DNA of 64,000 nucleotides from Anthracocystis setariae (GCA_928724745.1 CAKMXJ010000004.1:124001-188000); one strand, 5' to 3'. Counted from the stretch's first letter, positions 51,783-62,983 are shown. The notes: generated by a model from the sequence alone, not told the origin. Translations and numbers: made by a program.

Positions 51783-54700
51783 ATGTCCGCCATCGCTTCA
51801 GGCTCTCGGAGAACGCGTGCCTCCATGGCAGCATCCACTTCGGCCTCCGCTTCCGCCCCAGCCTCGCACCCATCTGCCATGGCTTCGCGGAGGCAAACCT
51901 TTACTGCGCTTCCTCAATCGTACACCAGGCTATCGGATTCTTCAGATTCATCCAGGTCCGACGCTTCACGCGCCGACACAGTCAGCTTTCGACCCTCTCG
52001 AAAGAACGTCAGACGACTCGATACTGAGGACGACGAAGCACGAGACGAGCTACTCGTCCTCGAGCAGCTTACACCTAGGACAAAGCGCATCAACCTCGAC
52101 ATCACGCCCAACGAAGCCGAGCGCTTCCGCACCAGGGAGGTGCGAGGCCAAAGAGGCGCAAGAGCTTCGATCGCCGGGCCTCCACCTTCGTACGATGCAG
52201 CAAGCCGCCGCAGTCGCTCGGATGTCGCCAAATCCGCTCGGCTGAGCGCACCACAGACCAGCTCGCGTACTTCTGGGATGACGACGTCTCGCAGTATGTA
52301 CACTGCACCGAGTAGGGTCTCTGCTGCTCGCTCTCGGTTGGGCCGGCAACCTATGCCCGCCGTTGCGGACTTGGACGATAGTCCCATCGACGAATCAGCC
52401 GCCAACACAACCATCGCCAGACCTGGACAGCAGCTGCGCCCCTCACTTTCCAACCCAGAAGGCCGTTTGGATGTACCAACCATCGAAGAACGCTGCGCGG
52501 CGCTTGTCATCAATGCAAAAGGTGTTTTGCACTTCTACATGGACCTCTACACCAAAGGTTGGCGTCCCGAATCGTTTGATGATATGCTCCGCAACTGGAC
52601 GCCCTTCGAAACCTACAAAACCAATCAGTTGCTGGCCGAGGCACAGTATATGCATCACTTCATCGACATCGATGAAGTCACCCGCTCCCTCCGTGGCTCG
52701 GGCTTGCCACGCCCAGAAGGCTTCCGAGAGGCGATGAAGATGGCCAACTGTGCTACTTTCGTCCACTACATCCATCAGCTCCCGACGGATCCTGGCCTGT
52801 ACGGACGCAGAAGCGGTGCCTCGATCACAAGTGACGATATCGTTCGAGCTCCTTTGCGAAACATCAGCGAATTAAGCGATGCACGCCGCGTGTTCCTTCG
52901 CTGGATCCTGCCGTTTGATTGGGAGCTCACGGACGCAGTGCTCAACATGCTCCTCGATATGAGCATCCAGATCTACGTCCACCGAGTCGAGCGCATTGTC
53001 GAAGCCGTCCACGCTGGCGAGATGTCCGAGGAGACTGCACGCACAGCCGTCTCGGATCAGCTGACCGACCTCATGAACGGTGATGTGGTGCGTCATTCCC
53101 TCCAGCGCGTCAAAAGCCAGCGAAACATGTCGCGCTCCGATATCGAGTGGATGGTACGCCGATACGAAACTTTTGCCAATGTGCGACAGATCGACTTGCA
53201 GTCCATGCAGTACGACTACCAGGCTATGCGACAAACCTTTTCCTTCCACAACATGTCGGCCGACCTCACTGGCTACGTGCGCGACGTGGTGCGTGAAGTT
53301 GATGCTGGCATGCATTCGACCACGCTGCCTCTGATCATTGACAGGCTTGCGCGCGAATCCAGCGTCTTCTCGTCTTCCGACGTCGCTGATGGCATGCATA
53401 GCTCCAGCTCAGCTTTGGATCGTGGGTACGATGACTCTTCGAGCCAGGTATCTCGACCGACGCAGTCGACACCCAAAGCAGCCACGCGAGGCACCCGAGC
53501 ATCCCAACCTTTCGCCTCGCAGTACGCAGACTGGCTGGACGACATGTTGGACGAGAACGACGAGCAAACTTCACAAAGGTCGAGGCCATCAGATAGTCCG
53601 GATGGCGAAGCAGACGTTGATCTCACAGCAACGCAAAAGATGCGGGAGCTCGATCTGATGCTTGAAAGCTCTGTCGACGAAACAGAGACTGATACTAGGA
53701 GCAGCGTCGATCTCGATATTGCATCCAGTCCGCCTCGTAGCGGTCCGCTCAGCGCTCGGCTCTCTGCTGGCATCAACAGCGTTGGGCGTGCGGCTGCTGT
53801 GCGTGCGCCACAATCGTCCGAGATGGAAGTCTCGGAGGCGAGCGAAGCGACCGATACGGTGGAGTCGCGCCGCGATCGCGATGGGCCATTCGATTCGCCT
53901 GCCAAACAGAAGGCCAGTAGGCTAGGGTTCGACAGCCAAAACCGGTTGGTTCGACGCTCCTCGCCTGGCAATGGAAAGGACCAGCGATTGCTGGATGGCT
54001 CAGCTAAAGCAGTGCGCGAGTCGCGCTTCGACTCCCAGGGCGAAGACGAGGAGGATGTCTTTCTCGACAATGCAGTTCAGGCTCGTCGGAAAAGCAAGCG
54101 AAAGGCCAAGGCGAAGGCAATTCCACAGAATGTTGGAGATGACCGAGATACCGCACAGACGGCGCCGAGACCAAAGCGTAGTCTGCGATCGAGACGGGCT
54201 CAGGTTGAAGAGAGGGAGGCGGGTGTAGAAGACGAGCCTCAGACGGCGAGAAGGCTTGGTTCGCGCGGACCGGCGAAACAGCTGCAATTCAAGGAAGAGG
54301 CCGTCAGCCCGGCCAAGACCCACGCTCAGAGGAGAGAGGAGGAGAAGGCGGAGACGCGTCGCAGCTCACGACGCGGGGCAAGAAACGACGCTGGGGAGCC
54401 AGATGGGAGGAATGCAGGAGTTACGCGCTCACGAGTGGCGAAAGGCGCTGTCGTCGACGGCGGAGCTACTGGCTTGGGTCGGGGCTTACCGCATGGTGAG
54501 GACAGGGTGCAAGGTCGGATCCTATCGACCGCTTCGGGACGGCTGCTGGAGGAGGGCGAGGGAAGCGACCGGGACGAAGGCGAGCAGGAGGAATCCCAGC
54601 AAGCACCGCGAAACAGGGTTGACGGAGTCGACACGGAGCTGGAAGCCACTAGAGCCACACCAGACGAGCAGTTCATTGGAGACGATGACGATGTGATCTT

Positions 54701-55622
54701 GGACCGACGTGCAGCACTGGATGCTGCGATTGCGGCTCGCAAGCCTCGGCCGGGCACACTGCATTTCCATCGCCCAACGCAGGAAGACGATGCCATGCCG
54801 TTGCTTGGGCTAGATGACGAAGGCAATGGGGAGACGGTGGATGCGATTGCTATGCGGAATGCCGATTCTGTCGCTGCGATCTTGCGTACAAGCGATGCTC
54901 CACCTCAGCGACGTGTGGGACCGTATCGTCCTGGCGATTCGCGCTCGGCGACGGTACGAGAAGAACGCGAGCCGTCCATCTCGCACTACTCTGAGAACGA
55001 AGAGGACGAGCTGGTGGACGAGAACCCGACTGCGTCGCAACGGCATCGTAGACGCACGCGTGCGGAGCCGCTCGGTCAAACCGTACGTGTCGAACCGTAC
55101 AAGCGTTCGAACCTGTACGTCACGGGTCATAATATGACTGGTCGTTCGCGATGGAGCGATGCGGAGGTTGACTGCTTGCTGAAAGCATTGCACGAGTTGG
55201 CGAGGTACAAGAAGGTGGCTCCGAAGTTTAAGGTGTATAGTGAGATTTTGAAGCGACATGGTGTGGGTGGGACGCAGTCGACTACGTTGGCAAGGTGGAA
55301 TAATGTGCAGTTGAAAGATAAGAGTCGCAACGAGTTGATCAGGATGAAGAGGGAGGGCGTGAGGATTCCGTATTGGAAGAGGTTGTTGCATCCGAATATT
55401 TGGAAACCGCCTCGTGTAGCTTCGCTGGGTAGGTCGAGAAGGGAGGAGACCGAAGATGTGCCAGAGTTGCATGAAGGGGAACAGGTTCCAGTGAGCGAGG
55501 CGGGAGATGCGAATGATCCGATCCAGGAGATCGAGGAGGGACAAGAGGCGGTGGATGATGCTGTTGGTGAGGCCGAGGCCGAGAGTATGCCGTCGTTCAA
55601 TCCCCTTCGCAACGATCCGTAA
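51783..55622 (+). CDS. TRF/Taz1-like telomere repeat-binding protein (1279 aa)
   Basis: The architecture matches duplex-telomere binders: a helical domain at about residues 229-509 that could be the TRFH dimerisation domain (RCAALVINAKGVLHFYMDLY, RVFLRWILPFDWELTDAVLN), a long charged linker, and one C-terminal Myb/SANT domain at about 1117-1206 starting RSRWSDAEVDCLLKALHELA. The third Myb helix reads QLKDKSRNELIR, close to the telobox VDLKDKWRN but with Ser instead of Trp. Ustilago maydis is known to have a TRF2-like protein of this kind. If correct it caps chromosome ends and binds TTAGGG repeats. A general single-Myb regulator is the alternative. Confidence 0.7.
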   Translation: MSAIASGSRRTRASMAASTSASASAPASHPSAMASRRQTFTALPQSYTRLSDSSDSSRSDASRADTVSFRPSRKNVRRLDTEDDEARDELLVLEQLTPRTKRINLDITPNEAERFRTREVRGQRGARASIAGPPPSYDAASRRSRSDVAKSARLSAPQTSSRTSGMTTSRSMYTAPSRVSAARSRLGRQPMPAVADLDDSPIDESAANTTIARPGQQLRPSLSNPEGRLDVPTIEERCAALVINAKGVLHFYMDLYTKGWRPESFDDMLRNWTPFETYKTNQLLAEAQYMHHFIDIDEVTRSLRGSGLPRPEGFREAMKMANCATFVHYIHQLPTDPGLYGRRSGASITSDDIVRAPLRNISELSDARRVFLRWILPFDWELTDAVLNMLLDMSIQIYVHRVERIVEAVHAGEMSEETARTAVSDQLTDLMNGDVVRHSLQRVKSQRNMSRSDIEWMVRRYETFANVRQIDLQSMQYDYQAMRQTFSFHNMSADLTGYVRDVVREVDAGMHSTTLPLIIDRLARESSVFSSSDVADGMHSSSSALDRGYDDSSSQVSRPTQSTPKAATRGTRASQPFASQYADWLDDMLDENDEQTSQRSRPSDSPDGEADVDLTATQKMRELDLMLESSVDETETDTRSSVDLDIASSPPRSGPLSARLSAGINSVGRAAAVRAPQSSEMEVSEASEATDTVESRRDRDGPFDSPAKQKASRLGFDSQNRLVRRSSPGNGKDQRLLDGSAKAVRESRFDSQGEDEEDVFLDNAVQARRKSKRKAKAKAIPQNVGDDRDTAQTAPRPKRSLRSRRAQVEEREAGVEDEPQTARRLGSRGPAKQLQFKEEAVSPAKTHAQRREEEKAETRRSSRRGARNDAGEPDGRNAGVTRSRVAKGAVVDGGATGLGRGLPHGEDRVQGRILSTASGRLLEEGEGSDRDEGEQEESQQAPRNRVDGVDTELEATRATPDEQFIGDDDDVILDRRAALDAAIAARKPRPGTLHFHRPTQEDDAMPLLGLDDEGNGETVDAIAMRNADSVAAILRTSDAPPQRRVGPYRPGDSRSATVREEREPSISHYSENEEDELVDENPTASQRHRRRTRAEPLGQTVRVEPYKRSNLYVTGHNMTGRSRWSDAEVDCLLKALHELARYKKVAPKFKVYSEILKRHGVGGTQSTTLARWNNVQLKDKSRNELIRMKREGVRIPYWKRLLHPNIWKPPRVASLGRSRREETEDVPELHEGEQVPVSEAGDANDPIQEIEEGQEAVDDAVGEAEAESMPSFNPLRNDP

Positions 55623-55712
55623 TGTCATAACAGCATCACGTGCTCGTACGTCTCTAGTTGCACAACATGGTTATCGTCTTGATCGACACGTTCTTTTTGG
55701 GATAGAATACAT

Positions 55713-55831
<119 letters not shown>

Positions 55832-55852
55832 GAAATGGTGTGAGGGGTGTTT

Positions 55853-57478
55853 CTACTTGCGAGCACGACGTTGACGGGCTTTCAGCACGCGTTCTTGGTT
55901 CCTCTTGGCCGCTGCGGTATCTTCTTCTGCCTTAGCTGGCCTGGTGGCATCTACCTTGTCGTCGAGGATCTCCTTCAACGCGTCGGCCCTAGTGGAGGAC
56001 GACGACGAGGCGAAGCTGCTGGTAGCGGCGCTACTGGACACGGGCTTAACGGTTTGCCTAGCGGAAGACGAATCGGATAACTGATCGCGTGCTGCCTTGA
56101 GCTTGTCCATGATCCCTGTGGGTTGGATCTTGTACGGATTGTTGGGATGAGTGATGCGCTTGGGGAACTTCATCCACTTCCTCACAAAGGGAATCTGCAT
56201 GACACCCAACTGCAACAGCGAGTACACATTGGTGACGGACCAGTACACCAACACACCACTAGGCATTGTGGTCGCGATCCACGCCAGAATGGGCATAAAC
56301 CCACGGAACACGTACTTCATCATCTGCGACATGGATGGATCCGCATTGCTAGTAGTGCCAATCCTGAAACCAAGCTCGGCAACGGCAAATGTGGCCAGCG
56401 TCGACACGGCGGGCAAAATAAATGTTGGGTCAGGCACCGTCAGGTCCGGGGTCCAGAACGGTCCTCCATGCGCGAAGGTTTCCGAGCCGGATTTGGCGAG
56501 ACGCTCGAGCGCCAGGTAGAAGGAGAACATGAGCGGCAGCTGGAAGCACATAGGAACAAGGGATTTGAGCGGGTTGGCATTGTTATCGCGCAAAAGCTTT
56601 TGCGTTGCCATGACTGCCTTTTGCATCTGCATCTTATCGCCAGTAGCGTTGAAGTGCTTGATGTCGTCCATGTTGCGCTTCATCTCCGGGCCAATGTTGC
56701 TCAGATTGATCGCGTTCTTCTGACCGGCAATGTTGATGGGCGCAAGCAGCAGACGCAACATCACGGTGGTGACCGCGATGGTACCCCACCAAGGAAGACC
56801 AGTGGTGGTGCCGACATACTCGAGCAGGTTGGTGACCCAACCAGGCGGCGAGGCCCAGTGGTTAAGACCAAGCTCGGTCAATTCACTAGCTTTTACACCC
56901 ATCGCCCCGGTCATCGTTTCAGTCACGGTGGAGACAGCGAGGTGATCCGCATTGCTGAAAGTCTCGGTGAGGGTGTGGTGCGCTTCTGCAACTTTGGCCT
57001 CGATGGTGTGAACGACATCCGTGGCGGCTTGGCTTGTAGAGTCAAGGCCATCTGAGACAGTTGCGCCAGCATCTTGTAAGTTTGCATCGGCGGCATCCTT
57101 GGCATTGGAAGCGGTCTCGATAGCCTGATCCTTTTTGGTCTCGAATTCGGACGCCACGGTCGATGGATCTGTGGTATTGTTGGAAGACTTGGACAAAGGC
57201 CAGAGGGACAGACTGCGGGAGGCAATGGTCGAGGAGAAAGGCTTACCAGCGAGCAAGGTCGACTGGATTGGGAAAGCTACACTAGCACGAGTGAAAATGG
57301 CTGAGTTGTAGGCGGAAGTTCCGACCCTTGGCGACTTTGGAGATGCTGACGCTGCGACCGAAAAGTTACGAGAGGCCGAGACGAAGCGAGCGGATGTCGA
57401 GGAGCGAGCTGACGAGACCAGCAGCGGTGCGCTGCGCACATGGGCGCGATGAGCGAGCGACGCAGCTCCAGCGACCAT
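55853..57478 (-). CDS. OXA1: OXA1 mitochondrial inner-membrane insertase (541 aa)
   Basis: YidC/Oxa1/Alb3 family insertase that puts mitochondrially made and some imported proteins into the inner membrane. An N-terminal targeting region rich in Arg, Ser and Ala precedes a linker of about 100 residues. The insertase core begins near residue 220 (GLPWWGTIAVTTVMLRLLLA) and runs through about 430, with five hydrophobic segments (VPMCFQLPLMFSFYLALERL, FILPAVSTLATFAVAELGF, PSGVLVYWSVTNVYSLLQLG). The C-terminal matrix tail is basic (ending LKARQRRARK), as expected for ribosome binding. It is longer than yeast Oxa1 (402) because of the N-terminal linker. Single exon; start at MVAGAASLAH. Confidence 0.93.
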   Translation of the reverse strand: MVAGAASLAHRAHVRSAPLLVSSARSSTSARFVSASRNFSVAASASPKSPRVGTSAYNSAIFTRASVAFPIQSTLLAGKPFSSTIASRSLSLWPLSKSSNNTTDPSTVASEFETKKDQAIETASNAKDAADANLQDAGATVSDGLDSTSQAATDVVHTIEAKVAEAHHTLTETFSNADHLAVSTVTETMTGAMGVKASELTELGLNHWASPPGWVTNLLEYVGTTTGLPWWGTIAVTTVMLRLLLAPINIAGQKNAINLSNIGPEMKRNMDDIKHFNATGDKMQMQKAVMATQKLLRDNNANPLKSLVPMCFQLPLMFSFYLALERLAKSGSETFAHGGPFWTPDLTVPDPTFILPAVSTLATFAVAELGFRIGTTSNADPSMSQMMKYVFRGFMPILAWIATTMPSGVLVYWSVTNVYSLLQLGVMQIPFVRKWMKFPKRITHPNNPYKIQPTGIMDKLKAARDQLSDSSSARQTVKPVSSSAATSSFASSSSSTRADALKEILDDKVDATRPAKAEEDTAAAKRNQERVLKARQRRARK

Positions 57479-58297
57479 AGTGACAAATTATCGGAAGATG
57501 CCGAAGGCGATGGGGATGATGACAGCTGTTTGAACAACGGTCGAGCCGACAACAGATGCGCTGCCAAAAGCAAGAGGGAAGCGAGCGAGGTCTTCCTGTC
57601 CAAAAAAAAAAAAAAGAAAAAAAGAAAGAGAAAGGTCGCATCATTCGATTATGTAAGCTTTGTAGTTGTAGTTGCAGACGTAACATGTCGAGGGTGAAAT
57701 CCCAATAATAGGATCCGCTGCAACCAAAATGACGCACACACGCACACGCACACGCGCACTCTGACTCTCACACTCGCACATCGAGGCAAAAGTGGACGCG
57801 AGCTCAAGTTGGAGGGTGCGTGCTTTGGCTGCTTTGGTTGCTGGGCTATATGCGCTGTTGTTGGTTCAAGGGTGCTTCTCTCCACAGCAATCCAACAATC
57901 AACCACTCCATGTCCGTTTCTCTCTCTCTCCTATTGCGCGATCGTCACCACCACCACTATAGCAATTTATCGGCCTGGCACTGGCGAGCTCGTTAGCTTA
58001 GCTGGATATCTACCTCGCCATATACCCGTGGTCTTCAAGCAAGCTTCGTCACCAAACACCGCATCGTTCACCATCTCGGTTCATCTGGTTCCCGCGGCGC
58101 AGTCCCTCTTGACTTCATCCCACCGGCTCAAACGCATATCCTGGCCCTAGCAATGTCCTTGCCTGCACCTTGATGAAAGACGAATCAAGCCGCTGACTAC
58201 CGGGTTACACACTCGGCCACTGCTTTCTCCGACTTTCGATACTCTGCTTACGTCTGCAAGGTTCGGGTCGAGCTCACAGAAGAGAGACATTTCCAGC
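57479..58297. other. divergent promoter region, OXA1 and Ync13-like genes
   Basis: No gene supported. It holds an A tract near 57602-57630 and CA-type repeats near 57735-57757. Confidence 0.4.
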
Positions 58298-61200
58298 ATG
58301 ACAACGCGCAGTACCAAGAGCACCCGCAGCGCTTATGCTCGCGAGGTCATGACCGATGGCGATGTCTACGTCTTCCTCCTCCAAGTCGCTTATCATGCGC
58401 ATCTACACCAGTCGCGCAGAGAAGCAAAGGCGAAAGCGCGCGAGTCCTTGGCTCAAACTGCAACCGCCACTGCCTACGCTGGCGGTTCGACATCAGCAGC
58501 TAAGAAGGCAAATGAATCGTCGTACAAAGGAGACAGCTGGATGGGCTTTGCTGCTCTTGCTGATATGGTTCGCGATGTTAGCGGCTCGTCCAAATCCGTA
58601 CGCTTTCCGGAAAAGCTCATCAAACGCCTCAACGACCGCCTCGAGCTGATAGCAATGGGTCGCGATGCGCACTTCAAGGAACAAAGCTTTCGACAGACCA
58701 TCGGCATCTTCTACGGCACTTTCAAGGAGGCCAACTTTCAGAAGCAGATCAAGGAGAATCGCAAGATCGAAGAGCTCATTCTCCATTTCGTCACAACCGC
58801 CCAGGCAAGCCTCAAGAAGCGCTCGGCAGGTGATGAATGGAAGAACGAACTCAACAACCAAGTCGGTCAATTCGTCATCATCATTCGAGAATGCTTAAAG
58901 ACCGTCAGTAGTGTGCCCAGAGAGCTTACCGAGAGGCTCGAAGGCTACTCGTCCAAACTCGCTCCCACAACCAGATCGACGTCGACCTCATCCGCTGGGT
59001 CGGCAGCAATGCAGTCGGTGTCATCGGGCTCAAATGGCAAATCGGCAGGCAGAGACTACATGAGCTCCGCTTCTACTAGCACTAGTCGCCGCACCAGTTC
59101 AGCCAGCACGATTCCTACCACCTTTAATCCGCTCGCTGAAAACACCATGCTTCGCACCGTCGGTGCGCTCTTCTCGGTCGAACTCAATCAGCTTAGCCAG
59201 GACATCGACTTTGTCAAAAAGACATGTACAGAGCAGGCTGCCCTGACCGACCTGAAGCGATGCGTCAAGAACATCAATCTCCAACAACCCTGGCCGGGTC
59301 GCAAGCAAGACTTTGCCTCCGACGAAGCCTATCAGCGCTGGAGGACACAGGAGCTTTCCACCCTTTCGCAGCTGATGATGGACATGTGCACTCTCAACCC
59401 AGAACTGCTCAAGAGCACCTCTGCCGATGTTCCAGGTGTTTCGCCCACTCGCCCGAATCCTTCCCGACCTGAATCGTACAGCGCTGGTGCCAGTGCAGCC
59501 AGCTCGGCAGACAATTCAACTGCGCCGTCGCCGGTTGCCGAGTTTGCCGGTCTCTCCATCGACGGCAGTGAGGAGGACGCCTTTGCATCTTTCATCTACA
59601 TTCCTCCTGATCCACGCGCATACTACCGCAGGGCTCTCGAGATCTGCATCGATCACGATCTCGAAATGATCAAGCACCAGCCAGAAGAAGAGGAGGTCTC
59701 GCTCAGCATCCTTTCCAAGAGTCATGTCGACCTGCTGCATGAGTGCGCAACGCGTTGGCGTCTTCCATCGCCCTTCCTCAGCGTGTCGAACTTGGATGTC
59801 ATCAAGGCCAAGTTCGATACCGGAGAGGTGCCACTCGACTGCGTTTCCGAATCGCTCTCAACCGTCATGGCAACGCTCACCAGCCACGACTTCTCGCAAT
59901 GGATGCAGGCCGAACAAGCCACGCTGGTCAAGCTGTTCACATCGCTGTTCGAGGCTTTCCTCAGGTACCTCTACGAGACGTTCCAGGATATCCATAATGT
60001 CGACGCCGAAGATGTGCAACCTTATCTGGTCATCATCCAGGATCTGCACGCAACTGGCTTTGTTCGACAGGACAAGCGGCTAGAAGCCGAGCCGGTGAGC
60101 ATGGAGAACCAAGTAGAAGAGCTCAAGGACGCCATCCGCATCATGGCCATTCACGAGTATACGGCCAAGACCACCGAGCTGTTTTCAGAGATCGTGACCA
60201 ACGAAGTCGTTCCTCTAGTGCAATTGCTCGATTGGCTGGAAAAGGGGGCTAAGAGGCTGGACAAGCGATACCCAGAACCCATCTTGGGCTCAGTGGATCC
60301 CGTCTCGTTGGTTCTCGAGAAGCAAGTGCCCCTCTTCCTGGACGACCTCGACTCGATGAAGCAGCAGGTCGTCGACCACGCCACCCGCGAGCACGATCCT
60401 CTCGCGTTCGAAGACATCTTTACGCTCTACAACCGGGTCAAAGCGCTGCTGCGCATGTACAAGGCTTTCTGTCCCGATGCCGAACTGAGTTTCAGCCTGA
60501 CAGATTGGTTTGAGCCTCACATTCGCCATTGGCTCGTCAACTCGGAAAAGAAGACGACCGAATGGGTGCACAACGCCATCGCCAACGACCCATTCACCCC
60601 GATCGAGAGCGAAGGGGCCGTACACAGCAGCAGCATCGACGATCTGTTCGGAGCTTTGCAGCAGCCGGTTGATTTCATCCTCGGTCTCAAATGGCCGGAC
60701 GCGTACCAGAATGCGCGCTTCCTCACGACGCTCTCCAAGATCGTCAGTCGTGGCGTGGAGCAATACTGCAGCCGCGTGGAGGAGATGTTTATGGAGGAGA
60801 TGTTCCCGCGCACTGCCGAGGACCAGGATATGGCGCAGAAGCAGTCCGCGTGGATGGTCAAAGCCAAGCAGACGCTTTCGGGCGAAAAGAAGGTGGAACC
60901 GTTCCACTTCCAAGCCACGTCGTGCGTCCGCCTCAACAACATCGAAGCGGCACGAGTGCTGCTGGACAAGCTCTATCAGAAGATCGACGCAGACAAGCAG
61001 GCAGAGGTGGTCAAGCGACACGCGCCAGAGGTACCGGACAAGCGCACGCAGAACCGGTTCATCTTTTCGATCAAGATCGTGCTCGGCGAGAACCTGCAGC
61101 CGATCCGAGACTCGGGTGGCAGTTCGAGGATCGATTCGTTTGTCACGCTGAGCGATGAGCGCGGGCAGAAGATTGCCAAGACGCGCACGATCTACGAGAC

Positions 61201-62752
61201 GTCGGAGCCGAGGTGGGACGAGGTGTTTGACGTGCATGTCGAGCAGTCCATGTGGGTGGCGGCAACGGTGTGGGATCGCAAGCTGGTGGGCGACCACAAT
61301 CTGTGCGGCAGGGCGTATCTCAAGTTGGATCCAAGGTACTTTGGCGACTTTCTGTCGCACGAGTTGTGGATGGATCTCGATACGCAGGGACGACTGCTCA
61401 TGCGCGTCAGTATGGAGGGCGAGAAGGATGATATCCTGTACCACTTTGGACGCGGCTTCCGTTCGCTCAAGCGTGCCGAGAGCGATATGGTGCGCATCAT
61501 TGTGGACAAGATGTCGGTGTTCATCCGGCAATGTCTTTCGCGCTCGTTGCTCAAGACGTTGGTCAGGACGAGTGGGATCAATCTTGACAAAGCGCTGGGC
61601 GGTGTCAAGGCGTTGTACGCATCGGCGCTGGCGAGTACCAACGTGAATGCGTCCATGATCCCGCCGGTGGAGCCCGAGGTGAAACCCAAGAATCGCCCCG
61701 CGCAGCTGACCGACCACGAGATCGAAGCGGCCATCATCCCGCTGTTCGACTACCTGGATGAGTGTCTCGCGACGCTCAAGGCGAATCTGTCGGAGAACGA
61801 GGCGCTGCTGGTGCTGACCAAAGTGTGGAAGGAGGTGCTGAACATCATCGAGTCGATCTTGGTGCCGCCGCTATCGGATTCGCCTTCGTCGATGACGCAG
61901 TTGTCGGACAAGGAGGTCGATATTGTGTTCAAGTGGCTCGGGTTCCTCAAGAATTACTTCCACGCATACGAGGCGGAGACGGGTGTCACGCATGGCGTGC
62001 CGTTGGATGTGCTGCAGGGGGTCAAGTATCGCGAGATCCTGTCGTACTTGTTGCTGCATGATCAGAGTACGGACGAGTTGATGATCGAGTGCGTTCGTGG
62101 CATGCAGGCCAAGATGCGCAGGGCGGCGACGCAAAGGCGCGCCAAAGATAAGAGTGTGATGAACCAGAGGTCGTTGGGGACGATTAAGAAGAGGAAGCAG
62201 GAGAAGCGCGAGGAGGATTCGGACGCGCAGGCAAATGGCGGGTTGGAGATGGCCATGAAACTGTTGAGGATGAGGCCGGGGACAGGCGATTTCTTGCAGC
62301 AGCAGATGGCGACGATGCATACGCTTCAGGCCGCGGCGATGGGAGGGAGTGCGGCGAGGGGTTCGGTGATGGGAGGGATGTCTGGTGCGGGGAGGCCAGG
62401 GTTGGGTGTGAAGAGGGAGAGTCGACTACCTCCCATGCGTCAGGCTGGGTTTGAGTATTCCAGTGCCAATGGGAACGGTGTGCAACAGCAACAGCAACAG
62501 CAACAGCAGCAGCAGCAGCAGCAGGGGTATCAGTTGAGGGATGACCCTGTGGGTCCTTTGCCGGCGGGGTCGGGAGCGGGGAATCGGAACTCAACGTATG
62601 GGAGTCAGATTCCGGATGCTCCAGCTAGGAGGAGCTCACGACAGTTGGCGGGGAAAAGCGTCTATGCCGAGTTCGAGAACAACGTCGATAAGAGGAATAG
62701 TGCTCGTGGGGGTGAGAATAGTGTTTACGCTCGTATCTCTAGGCAGCTCTAA
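58298..62752 (+). CDS. Munc13/Ync13-like MHD and C2 domain protein (1484 aa)
   Basis: Probable vesicle-priming/tethering protein at the plasma membrane; the fission-yeast relative Ync13 acts in exocytosis and cytokinesis. The N-terminal helical part (DUF810-like) runs to about 250. MHD1 lies around 600-760. The C2 domain at about 919-1027 reads FIFSIKIVLGENLQPI, then SSRIDSFVTLSDERGQKIA, SEPRWDEVFDV and VWDRKLVGDHNLCGRA. MHD2 lies at about 1140-1225 (LDECLATLKANLSENEALLV). Near residue 1394-1409 there is a Gln run encoded by CAR repeats, in a Gly/Ser-rich C-terminal tail. The length fits fungal members. The start is MTTRSTKSTR. No intron seen. Confidence 0.85.
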   Translation: MTTRSTKSTRSAYAREVMTDGDVYVFLLQVAYHAHLHQSRREAKAKARESLAQTATATAYAGGSTSAAKKANESSYKGDSWMGFAALADMVRDVSGSSKSVRFPEKLIKRLNDRLELIAMGRDAHFKEQSFRQTIGIFYGTFKEANFQKQIKENRKIEELILHFVTTAQASLKKRSAGDEWKNELNNQVGQFVIIIRECLKTVSSVPRELTERLEGYSSKLAPTTRSTSTSSAGSAAMQSVSSGSNGKSAGRDYMSSASTSTSRRTSSASTIPTTFNPLAENTMLRTVGALFSVELNQLSQDIDFVKKTCTEQAALTDLKRCVKNINLQQPWPGRKQDFASDEAYQRWRTQELSTLSQLMMDMCTLNPELLKSTSADVPGVSPTRPNPSRPESYSAGASAASSADNSTAPSPVAEFAGLSIDGSEEDAFASFIYIPPDPRAYYRRALEICIDHDLEMIKHQPEEEEVSLSILSKSHVDLLHECATRWRLPSPFLSVSNLDVIKAKFDTGEVPLDCVSESLSTVMATLTSHDFSQWMQAEQATLVKLFTSLFEAFLRYLYETFQDIHNVDAEDVQPYLVIIQDLHATGFVRQDKRLEAEPVSMENQVEELKDAIRIMAIHEYTAKTTELFSEIVTNEVVPLVQLLDWLEKGAKRLDKRYPEPILGSVDPVSLVLEKQVPLFLDDLDSMKQQVVDHATREHDPLAFEDIFTLYNRVKALLRMYKAFCPDAELSFSLTDWFEPHIRHWLVNSEKKTTEWVHNAIANDPFTPIESEGAVHSSSIDDLFGALQQPVDFILGLKWPDAYQNARFLTTLSKIVSRGVEQYCSRVEEMFMEEMFPRTAEDQDMAQKQSAWMVKAKQTLSGEKKVEPFHFQATSCVRLNNIEAARVLLDKLYQKIDADKQAEVVKRHAPEVPDKRTQNRFIFSIKIVLGENLQPIRDSGGSSRIDSFVTLSDERGQKIAKTRTIYETSEPRWDEVFDVHVEQSMWVAATVWDRKLVGDHNLCGRAYLKLDPRYFGDFLSHELWMDLDTQGRLLMRVSMEGEKDDILYHFGRGFRSLKRAESDMVRIIVDKMSVFIRQCLSRSLLKTLVRTSGINLDKALGGVKALYASALASTNVNASMIPPVEPEVKPKNRPAQLTDHEIEAAIIPLFDYLDECLATLKANLSENEALLVLTKVWKEVLNIIESILVPPLSDSPSSMTQLSDKEVDIVFKWLGFLKNYFHAYEAETGVTHGVPLDVLQGVKYREILSYLLLHDQSTDELMIECVRGMQAKMRRAATQRRAKDKSVMNQRSLGTIKKRKQEKREEDSDAQANGGLEMAMKLLRMRPGTGDFLQQQMATMHTLQAAAMGGSAARGSVMGGMSGAGRPGLGVKRESRLPPMRQAGFEYSSANGNGVQQQQQQQQQQQQQQGYQLRDDPVGPLPAGSGAGNRNSTYGSQIPDAPARRSSRQLAGKSVYAEFENNVDKRNSARGGENSVYARISRQL

Positions 62753-62983
62753 GGCGTCCTTCCTCCCCTCGTAATCAACTTGATCATATACAGTAATGTC
62801 CTTAGGACTTCAAGTGTGGTGTACAGTATGTGTGTGTGTCGGGGGGTTTTGGTGAGGTTCGGAAGTCGGGGGAGGTTTTGTTTTTTTTCGGGTCGCCTCC
62901 ACACTGGTGTAGGTGTTTTTTTTTTTTTTTTTGGCGTTTTGTCTTGCTCACATCAGCTTGGTGTAGCATGTACGGGGTTCAAG
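62753..62983. other. short spacer with poly-T tracts
   Basis: Leader of the last gene; T tracts near 62878-62888 and 62914-62931. The frame is open upstream of 62984, but the encoded Phe/Gly-rich stretch looks like leader. Confidence 0.5.
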
